A DNA stretch of 64,000 nt from Noviherbaspirillum sp. Root189 (GCF_001428545.1 NZ_LMHZ01000089.1:90751-154750); one strand, 5' to 3'; shown: positions 29,520 through 38,877, counted from the stretch's first letter. The notes: generated from the letters alone by a model not told the origin. Numbers and translations are program-made.

Positions 29520-29584
29520 TGCAGTTTACATCTTGACACGGGGGTATGGCGGCAATATAGTGCGTTTAATATCACTCGAATGCA
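29520..29584 (+). promoter_or_regulatory. Strong sigma-70 promoter of boxC flanked by TGCA sites
   Basis: Consensus -35 TTGACA (29533-29538), a 17-bp spacer and -10 TATAGT (29556-29561) lie about 45 bp before boxC. TGCA tetramers occur at 29520-29523 and 29581-29584, on both sides of the promoter, where BoxR binding would block RNA polymerase. Promoter quality is seen; BoxR control is inferred. Confidence 0.75.
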
Positions 29585-29605
29585 TCATATTTCACCGAGG
29601 AGCCC

Positions 29606-31264
29606 ATGCCTACCGCACCCCAGATCCATTACGCCACTTCGCCCGACCAGTACCGGCACTGGACGCTGGCCGTCGACGGCCCGATTGCCACCCTCACCAT
29701 GAACGTCAACGAGGACGGCGGCATCAGGGATGGTTACAAGCTCAAGCTCAATTCCTATGACCTCGGCGTCGATATCGAACTTTACGACGCCGTCCAGCGC
29801 ATCCGCTTCGAGCACCCGACCGTCAAGACCGTAGTGATTACCAGCAGCCGCGACCGCATCTTCTGTTCCGGCGCCAATATCTTCATGCTGGGCAAATCGT
29901 CCCATGCCTGGAAAGTCAACTTCTGCAAGTTCACCAATGAAACCCGCAACGGCCTGGAAGACTCCAGCCGTCATGGCGGCCTGAAGTTCGTCGCCGCGGT
30001 CAACGGCGCCTGTGCCGGCGGCGGCTATGAACTGGCGGCAGCCTGCGACGAGATCATCCTGGTCGACGACCGCTCCTCATCGGTAAGCCTGCCGGAAGTG
30101 CCGCTCTTGGGCGTCTTGCCCGGCACCGGTGGCCTGACCCGCCTGACCGACAAGCGCAAGGTACGCCACGACCATGCCGACATCTTTTGCACCACTTCCG
30201 AAGGCGTGCGCGGCCAGCGGGCCAAGGACTGGAAACTGGTCGATGAAGTGGCCAAGCCGGCCCAGTTTGCCGATACCGTGCGCCGGCATGCATTGGCACT
30301 GGCCGACAAGAGCAGCCGGCCCGACCAGGCCGCCGGCGTCAAGCTGACCCCCTTGCAGCGCGAGCTATCGGACAGCGGTGTTGCCTACGAGTTTGTCAAT
30401 GTGGCCATCGACCGCGCCAACCGCACCGCAACCGTCACGGTCAAGGCGCCAACTGCGGCGCAGCCGACCGAGATGGCCGCGATCGAAGCCGCCGGGGTGC
30501 GCTGGTGGCCGTTGCAGTTTGCGCGTGAACTCGATGATGCGATATTGCACCTGCGCACCAATGAGCTCGAGATCGGCACCTGGGTCCTCAAGTCGGCAGG
30601 GGACCCGCAAGCGGTGCTGGAGATCGATGCCACGCTGGCCGCCCATCAGGACCACTGGCTGGTGCGGGAAACGGTCGGTTACCTGCGCCGCACGCTGGCC
30701 CGGCTGGACGTGACGTCGCGCTCGCTGTTTGCCTTCATCGACGAAGGTTCCTGTTTTGCCGGCACCCTGCTCGAAGTGGCGCTGGCGGCCGACCGCAGCT
30801 ACATGCTGGCCTTGCCCGACGATGCCGACAAGACACCGAAAATCGCCGTGTCGCACCTCAACTTCGGCACCTATCCGATGGTCAGCGGCGAATCGCGCCT
30901 CGCGCGCCGCTTCTATGGCGATGACGCGGCGCTGGCCGCCGTGCACGAGCGCCAGGGACAACTGCTCGATGCCGATGCGGCCATGGCGCTGGGCCTGATC
31001 ACCATGAATCCGGACGACCTGGACTGGCCGGACGAAACCCGCCTGGCGCTCGAAGAACGCGCCAGCATGTCGCCCGATGCGCTGACCGGGATGGAAGCGA
31101 ACCTGCGCTTCAATGGCCGCGAAACCATGGAAACGCGCATCTTCGGCCGCCTGAGCGCCTGGCAGAACTGGATCTTCATCCGCCCCAATGCGGTCGGCGA
31201 GCTCGGTGCCTTGAAGGTGTATGGCTCCGGCAGCAAGGCCCAGTTTGATCTGAACCGCGTCTAA
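29606..31264 (+). CDS. boxC: 2,3-Epoxybenzoyl-CoA dihydrolase BoxC
   Basis: A 552-residue crotonase-superfamily protein, the length of known BoxC, clearly longer than ordinary hydratases because it holds two crotonase-like regions. Conserved stretches include NVNEDGGIRDGYKLKLNSYD near the N-terminus and NGACAGGGYELAAACDEI. BoxC opens the ring of 2,3-epoxybenzoyl-CoA by adding two waters, yielding 3,4-dehydroadipyl-CoA semialdehyde and formate. It starts at ATG 29606 after GAGGAG and leads the boxC-boxB-boxA unit. The gene is visibly richer in GC-ending codons than the surrounding genes. Confidence 0.96.
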   Translation: MPTAPQIHYATSPDQYRHWTLAVDGPIATLTMNVNEDGGIRDGYKLKLNSYDLGVDIELYDAVQRIRFEHPTVKTVVITSSRDRIFCSGANIFMLGKSSHAWKVNFCKFTNETRNGLEDSSRHGGLKFVAAVNGACAGGGYELAAACDEIILVDDRSSSVSLPEVPLLGVLPGTGGLTRLTDKRKVRHDHADIFCTTSEGVRGQRAKDWKLVDEVAKPAQFADTVRRHALALADKSSRPDQAAGVKLTPLQRELSDSGVAYEFVNVAIDRANRTATVTVKAPTAAQPTEMAAIEAAGVRWWPLQFARELDDAILHLRTNELEIGTWVLKSAGDPQAVLEIDATLAAHQDHWLVRETVGYLRRTLARLDVTSRSLFAFIDEGSCFAGTLLEVALAADRSYMLALPDDADKTPKIAVSHLNFGTYPMVSGESRLARRFYGDDAALAAVHERQGQLLDADAAMALGLITMNPDDLDWPDETRLALEERASMSPDALTGMEANLRFNGRETMETRIFGRLSAWQNWIFIRPNAVGELGALKVYGSGSKAQFDLNRV

Positions 31265-31286
31265 CCGACTTCAACAAGGATTCCCC

Positions 31287-32714
31287 GTGAGCACCATCAA
31301 CTACAGCGACAAGATCCCCAACAACGTCAACCTGTCCGAAGACAAGACCCTGCAGCGCGCGCTCGAACACTGGCAGCCCAACTACCTGCAATGGTGGCAA
31401 GACATGGGCCCGGACGGCTCGACCAACTTCGATGTCTACCTGCGCACCGCGATCAATGTGACGCCCGAAGGCTGGGCCCATTTCGGCCATGTCAAGATGC
31501 CCGACTACCGTTGGGGCATTTTCCTGGCGCAGCAGGAAGAGGGACGCAAGGTTAATTTCGGCGAGAACAAGGGCAGCGCTGCCTGGCAGGATGTGCCGGG
31601 CGAACACCGTGCCAACCTGCGCCGCATCATCGTCACGCAAGGCGACACCGAACCGGCGTCGGTGGAGCAGCAGCGTCATCTGGGCCTGACCGCGCCGTCG
31701 CAGTACGACATGCGCAACCTGTTCCAGATCAACGTCGAAGAGGGCCGCCACCTGTGGGCGATGGTGTACCTGCTGCATAAATATTTCGGCCGCGATGGGC
31801 GCGAGGAAGCCGAAGCGCTGCTGCAGCGCAATTCCGGCAACCAGGATAATCCGCGCATCCTGGAAGCGTTCAACGAGGAAACGCCGGACTGGCTGGCGTT
31901 CTACATGTTCACCTACTTTACCGACCGCGACGGCAAGTTCCAGCTGAATGCGCTGGCCGAATCGGGTTTCGATCCCTTGTCGCGCACCTGCCGCTTCATG
32001 CTGACCGAAGAAGCGCACCACATGTTCGTCGGCGAATCGGGCATTTCACGGGTGATCCAGCGCACCGTCGACATCATGAAGCAGCACAGGATCGAGGACC
32101 CCAATGAAGTGCGCAAGCATGGGGTGATCGATTTGCCCACCATCCAGCGCTACCTGAACTTCCATTTCAGCGTGACCGTCGATTTGTTCGGTGCCGACCA
32201 GTCGTCGAATGCGGCGACCTTCTATAGTTCGGGGCTGAAGGGCCGTTATGAAGAAACCAAGCGCGACGACGACCATGTATTGAAGAACCACCAGTACCGA
32301 ATCCTGGAGATCCAGGGCGACCGCATTGTCGAGAAGGAAGTGCCGATGCTCAATTCGCTCAATGAAGTGCTGCGCGATGACTACATCCGCGATTCGATTG
32401 CCGGTATCGGGCGCTGGAACCGCATCATCGACAAGGCGGGGCTGGCGTTCCGGCTGCAGGCGCCGCACAAGGCGTTCAACCGCCATATCGGCAGCTTTGC
32501 CGGCCACAAGGTGTCGCCGGACGGGCGGGTGATTTCGGACGCCGAATGGGCAGCCAATGTGCGCAACTGGCTGCCCAGTGAAGAGGACCGGGCCTATGTG
32601 GCATCGCTGATGGGACGGGTGATCGAGCCGGGCAGGATGGCCAACTGGATTGCGCCGCCGCCGGTGGGCATCAACCGCCAGCCGATCGAGTTTGAGTATG
32701 TGCGGTTTAATTGA
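31287..32714 (+). CDS. boxB: Benzoyl-CoA 2,3-epoxidase, oxygenase subunit BoxB
   Basis: A 475-residue di-iron oxygenase, the usual BoxB length. Iron-ligand motifs EEGRH (residues 151-155) and EEAHH (241-245) are present. BoxB inserts one oxygen atom into benzoyl-CoA to form the 2,3-epoxide, using electrons from BoxA. It starts with GTG at 31287 behind AAGGA, 22 bp after boxC. A palindromic intergenic repeat separates it from boxA. Confidence 0.96.
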   Translation: MSTINYSDKIPNNVNLSEDKTLQRALEHWQPNYLQWWQDMGPDGSTNFDVYLRTAINVTPEGWAHFGHVKMPDYRWGIFLAQQEEGRKVNFGENKGSAAWQDVPGEHRANLRRIIVTQGDTEPASVEQQRHLGLTAPSQYDMRNLFQINVEEGRHLWAMVYLLHKYFGRDGREEAEALLQRNSGNQDNPRILEAFNEETPDWLAFYMFTYFTDRDGKFQLNALAESGFDPLSRTCRFMLTEEAHHMFVGESGISRVIQRTVDIMKQHRIEDPNEVRKHGVIDLPTIQRYLNFHFSVTVDLFGADQSSNAATFYSSGLKGRYEETKRDDDHVLKNHQYRILEIQGDRIVEKEVPMLNSLNEVLRDDYIRDSIAGIGRWNRIIDKAGLAFRLQAPHKAFNRHIGSFAGHKVSPDGRVISDAEWAANVRNWLPSEEDRAYVASLMGRVIEPGRMANWIAPPPVGINRQPIEFEYVRFN

Positions 32715-32734
32715 GCTGAAGCATCACGCATCGT

Positions 32735-32870
32735 TGGACGGCTCCTTCCTCCTGTTAGAGGGAAGGTTGGGATGGGGCGGGCCGCGTAGGCTGATGCGGT
32801 CGAGCCAGCGCAGCAGGACGATCAACCTTCACACCCCCACCCTAACCCTCCCCTAGAAGGGGGAGGGAAC
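32735..32870. repeat. Palindromic GC-rich intergenic repeat between boxB and boxA
   Basis: Two halves face each other: GGGAAGGTTGGGATGGGG near 32760 and its near-reverse complement CACCCCCACCCTAACCCTCC near 32832. Each contains its own hairpin; the right one pairs CCCTCCCC (32846-32853) with GGGGGAGGG (32859-32867). The CCCTAACCCTCCC...GGGGGAGGG unit is a repeat type seen in many proteobacterial genomes. It lies inside the box operon and may reduce or process the transcript before boxA. Confidence 0.7.
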
Positions 32871-32966
32871 CCGACGGAGAAGAGGGGACCTGACGGAGCA
32901 CGTTGTGAACTCATCAGATCCATCGGAACGAAGCGGTAATCTCATCCCATACCTGAGTCAACCACC

Positions 32967-34211
32967 ATGAACGCCCCCGAACCGATCGCCATCATCCGCC
33001 AGCACCTGATCGACCCCGAGGTTTGCATCCGCTGCAACACCTGCGAAGAAACCTGCCCGGTCGATGCGATCACCCACGACAGCCGCAACTACGTGGTCAA
33101 GGCCGATGTCTGCAATGCCTGCGGCGCCTGCATCTCGCCGTGCCCGACCGGCTCCATCGACCACTGGCACCTGGTGCCCAAGGCATCGGCCTACACCATC
33201 GAAGAGCAACTGGGCTGGGATGAACTGCCGCCGCCGCAGGACCTCGACACTGGCGTGCTCGATCAGGCCGCAAGCGACAATGCCGCCGAGGCCGCCGGCG
33301 AGGAAGTGCAGGTCAATGCGGCCACCTCGACCACCTCGCCGACACCGCCCTGGTCGGCCGCGCATCCCTATGTGAACCTGTACACGCTCAAGAACCCGAT
33401 CACCGCCACGGTGGCCGGCAACTACCGGCTGACCGATCCCAGTGTCGAGAGCGACATCCACCATATCGTGCTCGACTTCGGCACCCAGGTGTTTCCGATT
33501 CTCGAAGGCCAGTCGATCGGCATCATTCCGCCGGGGACAGATGCCAATGGCAAGCCGCATTACCTGCGCATGTACTCGGTGGCCAGTCCGAGAAGCGGCG
33601 AGCGCGAGGGCTACAACAACCTGTCGCTGACCGTCAAGCGGGTGGTCGAGGACCATGAGGGTAGGCCGACGGTGGGCGTGGCATCGAACTATCTGTGCGA
33701 TCTGCCCAAGGGCGCCACGGTGCAGGTGACTGGCCCGTTCGGCGTCAATTACCTGATGCCCAACCATGCGGGTTCGAACCTGCTGATGATCTGCACCGGC
33801 ACCGGTTCGGCGCCGATGCGGGCAATGACCGAGCACCGGCGGCGGCTGGAATCGACAGCCGGCAAGGTGGGCGGCAAGCTGATGTTGTTCTTCGGTGCGC
33901 GCAATGCGCAGGAACTGCCGTATTTCGGGCCGCTGCTGAAGCTGCCGGAGCACTTCATCGACAAGCACTTTGCGTTCTCGCGGGTCGACGGCCAGCCGAA
34001 GACGTATGTGCAGGACAAGATCCGTGCGGCCGGAGCGAAGGTGGCGGAGTTGCTGCGGGGCGATACCTACATTTACATCTGCGGCCTGAAGGGCATGGAG
34101 ATGGGCGTCATGGACGCGTTGCGTGAAGTATGTGCGGCCGAGGGACTGGACTGGACCGCACTGCTCGACAGGATGGTCAGGGAAGGCCGTTTCCATGTCG
34201 AGACGTATTAA
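32967..34211 (+). CDS. boxA: Benzoyl-CoA 2,3-epoxidase, reductase subunit BoxA
   Basis: A 414-residue iron-sulfur flavoprotein. Two [4Fe-4S] motifs lie at the N-terminus: Cys20/23/26/30 in [12 protein letters not shown] and Cys49/52/55/59 in [13 protein letters not shown] ferredoxin-NADP reductase module follows (about 125-414) with the FAD motif YSVASP and NADP-binding [13 protein letters not shown]. It transfers electrons from NADPH to BoxB. It is 252 bp from boxB, an unusually long gap for partners of one enzyme, and is followed by a clear terminator. Confidence 0.95.
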   Translation: MNAPEPIAIIRQHLIDPEVCIRCNTCEETCPVDAITHDSRNYVVKADVCNACGACISPCPTGSIDHWHLVPKASAYTIEEQLGWDELPPPQDLDTGVLDQAASDNAAEAAGEEVQVNAATSTTSPTPPWSAAHPYVNLYTLKNPITATVAGNYRLTDPSVESDIHHIVLDFGTQVFPILEGQSIGIIPPGTDANGKPHYLRMYSVASPRSGEREGYNNLSLTVKRVVEDHEGRPTVGVASNYLCDLPKGATVQVTGPFGVNYLMPNHAGSNLLMICTGTGSAPMRAMTEHRRRLESTAGKVGGKLMLFFGARNAQELPYFGPLLKLPEHFIDKHFAFSRVDGQPKTYVQDKIRAAGAKVAELLRGDTYIYICGLKGMEMGVMDALREVCAAEGLDWTALLDRMVREGRFHVETY

Positions 34212-34239
34212 ACCGGCTATTGAACTGATGCCCATTTCA

Positions 34240-34264
34240 AACAGGACCTCCGGGTCCTGTTTTT
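34240..34264 (+). terminator. Rho-independent terminator after boxA
   Basis: AACAGGACC (34240-34248), loop TCCG, GGTCCTGTT (34253-34261), then further T residues. It closes the boxCBA operon. Confidence 0.88.
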
Positions 34265-34405
34265 ACATCTTCCAGCCGTTATGCAGAAAGTACTCGCAAG
34301 GGTATCGATTTTCCTTCTACCTATTCCAATCCAAACGCTATCCGATATTCCGATGGCATTTTTGCGGTAATACAAGAAGCTGACCGCGAACGGTCGAAGC
34401 TGAAA

Positions 34406-34454
34406 AAATATACTATCGAATATGTTTAATGTAGAAGTTATCTATAGTATATTT
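34406..34454 (+). promoter_or_regulatory. 11-bp perfect inverted repeat at the promoter of the second aryl-CoA cluster
   Basis: AAATATACTAT (34406-34416) and ATAGTATATTT (34444-34454) are exact inverted repeats 27 bp apart in a very AT-rich stretch of this GC-rich genome. The right arm overlaps a good -10 box TATAGT (34443-34448) without a good -35, as at activator-dependent promoters. It may be the operator of the second BoxR-type regulator. The remainder of the 34265-34526 gap shows nothing clear. Confidence 0.5.
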
Positions 34455-34526
34455 GTCTCGCAGCGGCACAAAACGCGATGACTACAACAAGCGGCTGCCC
34501 ATCCAACCACTATCGTAGGAGGAGAC

Positions 34527-35678
34527 ATGCGCAACAAGTTCAAGGTAACCGCAGTGACGGCAGCACTTGTATTCGTCGGTATCGCCGCTCCGGCAATGGC
34601 CGATATCAATGTCGGCATTTCTGTCTGTGCGACGGGCCCAGGCGCAGCGCTGGGCATCCCCGAAAAAAACACCGTGGCGCTGCTTCCCACAACCATCGCC
34701 GGCGAGAAGGTAAATTACATCGTGCTGGACGACGGCACGGATGCCACCATGGCCAGCAAGAATGCCCGCAAGCTGGTCAGTGAAAACAATGTGGACATCA
34801 TTATTGGTTCTTCTTCGGTGCCGCCCGCCATGGCGATCGTCGAAGTCGCCAATGAAACAAAAACGCCGCAGATTTCCCTTTCGCCGATTGAATTGGCCGG
34901 CGACAAGAATACTTGGGTTTTCCGCACGCCACAGCACAATTCCGTGATGGCTAAGGCGCTCGCCGAGCATATGCAGGCCAACAAGGTCAAGACCCTCGGC
35001 TTTATCGGTTATAGCGACGGCTACGGCGAAAGCTGGCTCAAGGAAATGACCAAGGCAGCAGAGTCAGTCGGCATCAAGGTGACTACCGTCGAACGCTTCA
35101 ACCGGACCGACACCAGTGTCACCGGGCAAGCCGTCAAGCTTGCTTCGGCCAAGCCAGATGCCATCCTGGTCGCTGCGTCCGGCACGCCCTCCGCGCTGCC
35201 TCAGCTCAGCATCCTGGAGCGTGGTTACAAAGGTCAGATCTATCAGACTCACGGCACCGCAACCAAGGAATACATTCGTGTCGGCGGCAAAGCGGTGGAC
35301 GGCACCATCCTGCCGGCGGGTCCAGTGGTCGTCGCAGCTCAACTGCCGGACAGCCATCCGTCGAAAAAGGTTGGCATGGACTACAGCCGCCAGTACGAGG
35401 AAAAGTATGGGCCTGGCTCGTTATCTTCCTTCGGTGCGCATATGTACGACGCTTATCTGGTGTTTGCCGCTGCAGTGCCGACCGCGATGAAAAAAGCCAA
35501 ACCAGGCACACCCGAATTCAGGCAAGCGTTGCGCGATGCCCTTGAGACGGGCAAGGAAGTCGTCGGCACGCACGGCGTCTTCAATATGAAGGCGAGTGAC
35601 CATTTCGGTCATGATGACCGCGCACGTGCGCTGGTGCGGGTGGAGCAGGGCGACTGGAAACTGCTCAGCGACAAATAA
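34527..35678 (+). CDS. Orphan ABC-type substrate-binding protein (HAAT/Liv type)
   Basis: A 383-residue type I periplasmic binding protein with a signal peptide ending at APAMA (about residue 29). Typical segments are DINVGISVCATGPGAALG and TLGFIGYSDGYGESW. No permease or ATPase genes are adjacent, so it must use another importer, perhaps the livHMGF set about 12 kb away. It is followed by a feruloyl-CoA synthase-like gene 13 bp later, so the ligand is probably a phenylpropanoid or related aromatic acid. Confidence 0.88.
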   Translation: MRNKFKVTAVTAALVFVGIAAPAMADINVGISVCATGPGAALGIPEKNTVALLPTTIAGEKVNYIVLDDGTDATMASKNARKLVSENNVDIIIGSSSVPPAMAIVEVANETKTPQISLSPIELAGDKNTWVFRTPQHNSVMAKALAEHMQANKVKTLGFIGYSDGYGESWLKEMTKAAESVGIKVTTVERFNRTDTSVTGQAVKLASAKPDAILVAASGTPSALPQLSILERGYKGQIYQTHGTATKEYIRVGGKAVDGTILPAGPVVVAAQLPDSHPSKKVGMDYSRQYEEKYGPGSLSSFGAHMYDAYLVFAAAVPTAMKKAKPGTPEFRQALRDALETGKEVVGTHGVFNMKASDHFGHDDRARALVRVEQGDWKLLSDK

Positions 35679-35691
35679 CAGCGAGGCAATC

Positions 35692-37536
35692 ATGAATGCA
35701 ACCATTGCGGGCACTGCGCTCTTCGCCGAGCCGCGGATGCTTGTCGAGCGCCGTGAGGACGGCGCTATTCTTCTGACTTCGCCGATCCCCCTCGAGGAGC
35801 ATGAACGCTGTATCGGCATGTACCTTGAGAAGTGGGCGGCACGCGCGCCAGAACGCCCGTTTCTGCTTGAGCGAGACCGGGAAGGCCAATGGGTCGGCGT
35901 GACGTATGCCGAAGCCTTGCAAAAGGTACGCCGCATTGCGACGTGGCTGTTACAGCATGGCGTGACGGCGGAACATCCAGTCGTTGTCCTGTCGGATAAC
36001 AGCGTTGAGCACGGACTGCTGATGCTTGCCTGCATGCATATCGGCGTGCCGTATTCGGCAATATCACCCGCCTATTCGCTTGTATCCAGAGATCACGCAA
36101 AGCTGAAAAGCTTGATTGCGCGGCTTGATCCCAGCGTGATTTACGTCTCGGACAGCGAAAAATTCTCCGCACCGCTTGAAGCGATCAAGGATCTGCACCA
36201 GGCCACGCTTGTCACATCAGCGAGTACGGCACCGTCCGAAGGCGGGGTATCGTTTTCTTCTTTGCTGGAGTCACTCGATGCAGACCGCGTCGCCGAGGCT
36301 TTTGCGCGGATCGACGGCGACACCGTGGCAAAAATCCTGTTTACCTCGGGATCGACCAGCGAGCCAAAGGGAGTCATCAACACGCAACGCATGCTGTGTT
36401 CCAGCCAGCAAGGCAAAACACAGCTCTGGCCCTTCCTGACAGAGACGCCGCCCGTGCTGCTGGACTGGCTGCCATGGAATCACACCTTTGGCAGCAATCA
36501 CAATTTCAATCTTGTCCTGATGCACGGCGGCACCCTCTATATCGACGGCGGAAAGCCGATGCCGGGAATGTTCGACGCCAGCATTCAGAATCTGCGTGAC
36601 GTTGCACCGACGCTTTACCTGAATGTGCCGCGCGGCTTCGACATGCTGGTGCCGGCCCTGCGTAGCGACGCCGCGTTGCGAAAGGCATTCTTCTCAAGAC
36701 TGCAAGTCATTTTCTATGCAGCCGCAGCATTACCGCAGTATTTGTGGGATGCATTGATCGAACTTTCCCGGCAGGAGTTAGGCCACGCCTTGCCCATGGT
36801 GACGGCATGGGGCTCGACCGAAACTTCGCCGCTCGCCACCGACTGTCATTACCAGGCCGAGCGTTCCGGTGTCATCGGGCTGCCGATTCCCGGCGTGTCG
36901 CTCAAGTTGCTGCCGAACGGAGACAAGCTGGAGGTGCGCGTCAAGGGACCGATCGTCACGCCCGGTTACTACAAGCAGCCGGACATCACCGCCAAGGCAT
37001 TTGATGAAGAAGGGTTTTACCTGATCGGAGACGCGGTGCGCTTTGCCGATCCGGAGCAGCCGCATCTTGGGCTGGTATTCGATGGCCGGGTCGCAGAAGA
37101 TTTCAAGCTTAGCACCGGCACCTGGGTCAGCGTCGGTACCTTGCGGATGAAGGCAATCGAGAAGCTCGCGCCGGTAGCGCAGGATATCGTCGTTGCCGGC
37201 CACGACCGCGATAGCGTTTCCCTGCTGATCTTCCCCAATGCGGCGGCCTGCAAACAGCTGGCGGGACTTCCTGCGGACGGAGCGTTCGCCGACGCGCTGA
37301 ACCATGAAGCGGTACGCCATCATGTGAAGCTCGCCCTGGACGAACTGCGCAGGATGGGTAGCGGTACGTCGACCTTTGCGCAGCGTGCCTTGCTGATGAC
37401 GGAACCGCCCGCGGTCGATGGTGGCGAGATTACCGACAAGGGTTATATCAATCAGGCCGCAGTGTTGAAGAACCGGGCGCATCTGGTCGAAAGGCTATAC
37501 GCGGTCACGCCGGATGCACAGGTAATCTGCCTTTAG
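35692..37536 (+). CDS. fcs: Feruloyl-CoA synthase-like acyl-CoA ligase
   Basis: A 614-residue AMP-forming ligase. P-loop LFTSGSTSEPKGV, the WLPWNHTFG segment typical of feruloyl-CoA synthases and the TAWGSTETSPLAT motif are present. It would activate ferulate or a related hydroxycinnamate with CoA. I start at ATG 35692, just after the binding-protein stop and GCGAGG; an upstream in-frame extension lies inside the preceding gene. No vanillin-forming hydratase-lyase of the Pseudomonas Ech kind is evident; instead a hydroxyacyl-CoA dehydrogenase and a crotonase follow. Confidence 0.85.
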   Translation: MNATIAGTALFAEPRMLVERREDGAILLTSPIPLEEHERCIGMYLEKWAARAPERPFLLERDREGQWVGVTYAEALQKVRRIATWLLQHGVTAEHPVVVLSDNSVEHGLLMLACMHIGVPYSAISPAYSLVSRDHAKLKSLIARLDPSVIYVSDSEKFSAPLEAIKDLHQATLVTSASTAPSEGGVSFSSLLESLDADRVAEAFARIDGDTVAKILFTSGSTSEPKGVINTQRMLCSSQQGKTQLWPFLTETPPVLLDWLPWNHTFGSNHNFNLVLMHGGTLYIDGGKPMPGMFDASIQNLRDVAPTLYLNVPRGFDMLVPALRSDAALRKAFFSRLQVIFYAAAALPQYLWDALIELSRQELGHALPMVTAWGSTETSPLATDCHYQAERSGVIGLPIPGVSLKLLPNGDKLEVRVKGPIVTPGYYKQPDITAKAFDEEGFYLIGDAVRFADPEQPHLGLVFDGRVAEDFKLSTGTWVSVGTLRMKAIEKLAPVAQDIVVAGHDRDSVSLLIFPNAAACKQLAGLPADGAFADALNHEAVRHHVKLALDELRRMGSGTSTFAQRALLMTEPPAVDGGEITDKGYINQAAVLKNRAHLVERLYAVTPDAQVICL

Positions 37537-37542
37537 AGGTAA

Positions 37543-37713
37543 TACCAATCCCAACCCATAACGCCACATGAGATCGCGTCTTTTTCCGGGGGGCGCCGAG
37601 CGGCCTGCCTGCGTTGCACTCGTCGTCAATAGCTCGCTATTGACTCCTCCTGCGCCTTGCCAGTCAAAAAAATCCATCGATCTCATTTGCCACGTTATAG
37701 CTTGGGATTGGTA
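37543..37713. repeat. MITE-like long palindromic repeat, copy 2 (most complete)
   Basis: 171 bp with perfect 12-bp ends TACCAATCCCAA (37543-37554) and TTGGGATTGGTA (37702-37713). Inward, CATAACG/CGTTATAG and ATGAGATCG/CGATCTCAT extend the pairing to roughly 30 nt per side. The centre holds GTCAATAG-CTCG-CTATTGAC. No protein is encoded. It sits directly after the ligase stop and before the second boxR-like gene. Confidence 0.9.
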
Positions 37714-37818
37714 TAAGGCGCTGAAGCATGCGGTCGCTGCGCGGTTCTCAACACGAAATGTTGAAGCAGGCTTTGAGATAATGCTGCCGTTTATGTGTAG
37801 AGTTTAAGGAATTCCCTC

Positions 37819-38811
37819 ATGCCGAGGAAAAAAAACGCGCCTGCCGACCAGCCCGATGTAACGCCATCCGTTACCGGAAAAACATCGAGGGTCCGACGCA
37901 AACCTGCGGAAGCACGGGCTGAACCGGGAAATACTGGCGATGATGTAGGCAGTGCGCTTTCCATGCGCCTGGGACAACGGGTGCGCTCCGCCCGGGCGGC
38001 CCGGGCGATGACGATGAAGCAGCTCGCCACCGAGTCCGGCATTTCGCTGCCTTATCTGTCGCGAGTGGAAAAGGGGGACGGTAATATATCCATCGCCGTG
38101 CTTCACAAGCTCGCCACGGCGCTCAATCTGCCGCTTGAAAACCTGTTGTCTGACAATGAGCGCTATGGAGCGGACTATGCGTTGATCGTCGAATTGCTCA
38201 AGCGGCAATCGCATGAACAGTTGAGCGAGATTCGACAATGGCTCGCCGATTACACAAGCAGTCGGGCCGATCCTTGTGCGGCGCCAATGCGGATTGCCTT
38301 GATTGGTTTGCGCGGCGCAGGAAAGTCGACGCTGGGACCATTGCTGGCCCGGCAGCTGGACGTTCCCTTCGTCGAACTCAATCGCGAGATCGAAGCAGAA
38401 GCCGGGGTCAATCTCAAGGAAATTTTCTGGCTGTATGGCCAGGCCGGATATCGCCGGCTCGAGCGTCGTTGCCTGGAACGCGTGATCGCCACCTACCCGG
38501 AAGTCGTGCTGGCAACCGGCGGTGGTATCGTCGCGGCTGCGTCCACCTACGAACTGTTGCTGCATTCCTTTTATAATGTCTGGTTGAAGGCCGAACCGGA
38601 AGAGCATTTTGCCCGCGTCATGGCGCAGCACGATGCACGTATCGCGAGCCCGCAGCTGCAAAAGGAAGCGATGGAAAATATCCATTATGCCCTCGAGGCA
38701 CGTGCGGAGCTTTATGGTCTGGCCCATGCGACGGTCAATACATCCGGCAAGACAGTGGAGCAGACAGCGAAGGAACTGGCGCGTCTGTTAAGCAGGAAGA
38801 AGGCAGCATGA
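37819..38811 (+). CDS. Second BoxR-type regulator (HTH plus shikimate-kinase-like domain)
   Basis: A 330-residue paralogue of BoxR. A basic, Pro-rich tail of about 45 residues precedes the helix-turn-helix (about 50-112, with MKQLATESGISLPYLSRVE). The shikimate-kinase-like domain has P-loop GLRGAGKS at 163-170 and LATGGGIVAAAS later. Being inside a feruloyl-CoA synthase cluster, it probably senses a different aryl-CoA than benzoyl-CoA. No TGCA tetramers are found in the short gap before it, unlike boxR, so its operator probably differs. Confidence 0.88.
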   Translation: MPRKKNAPADQPDVTPSVTGKTSRVRRKPAEARAEPGNTGDDVGSALSMRLGQRVRSARAARAMTMKQLATESGISLPYLSRVEKGDGNISIAVLHKLATALNLPLENLLSDNERYGADYALIVELLKRQSHEQLSEIRQWLADYTSSRADPCAAPMRIALIGLRGAGKSTLGPLLARQLDVPFVELNREIEAEAGVNLKEIFWLYGQAGYRRLERRCLERVIATYPEVVLATGGGIVAAASTYELLLHSFYNVWLKAEPEEHFARVMAQHDARIASPQLQKEAMENIHYALEARAELYGLAHATVNTSGKTVEQTAKELARLLSRKKAA

Positions 38812-38877
38812 AACCTGTGGCGCGTTAAGACAGGCGCGCGAGTGCTCCGATTCACCGAAGAAGGACGAAGGTAAGAC

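Noticed and set aside
32958..34235. A 425-codon minus-strand frame opposite boxA
   Set aside because: His/Arg/Gly-rich shadow frame; the plus strand encodes BoxA with both iron-sulfur motifs.
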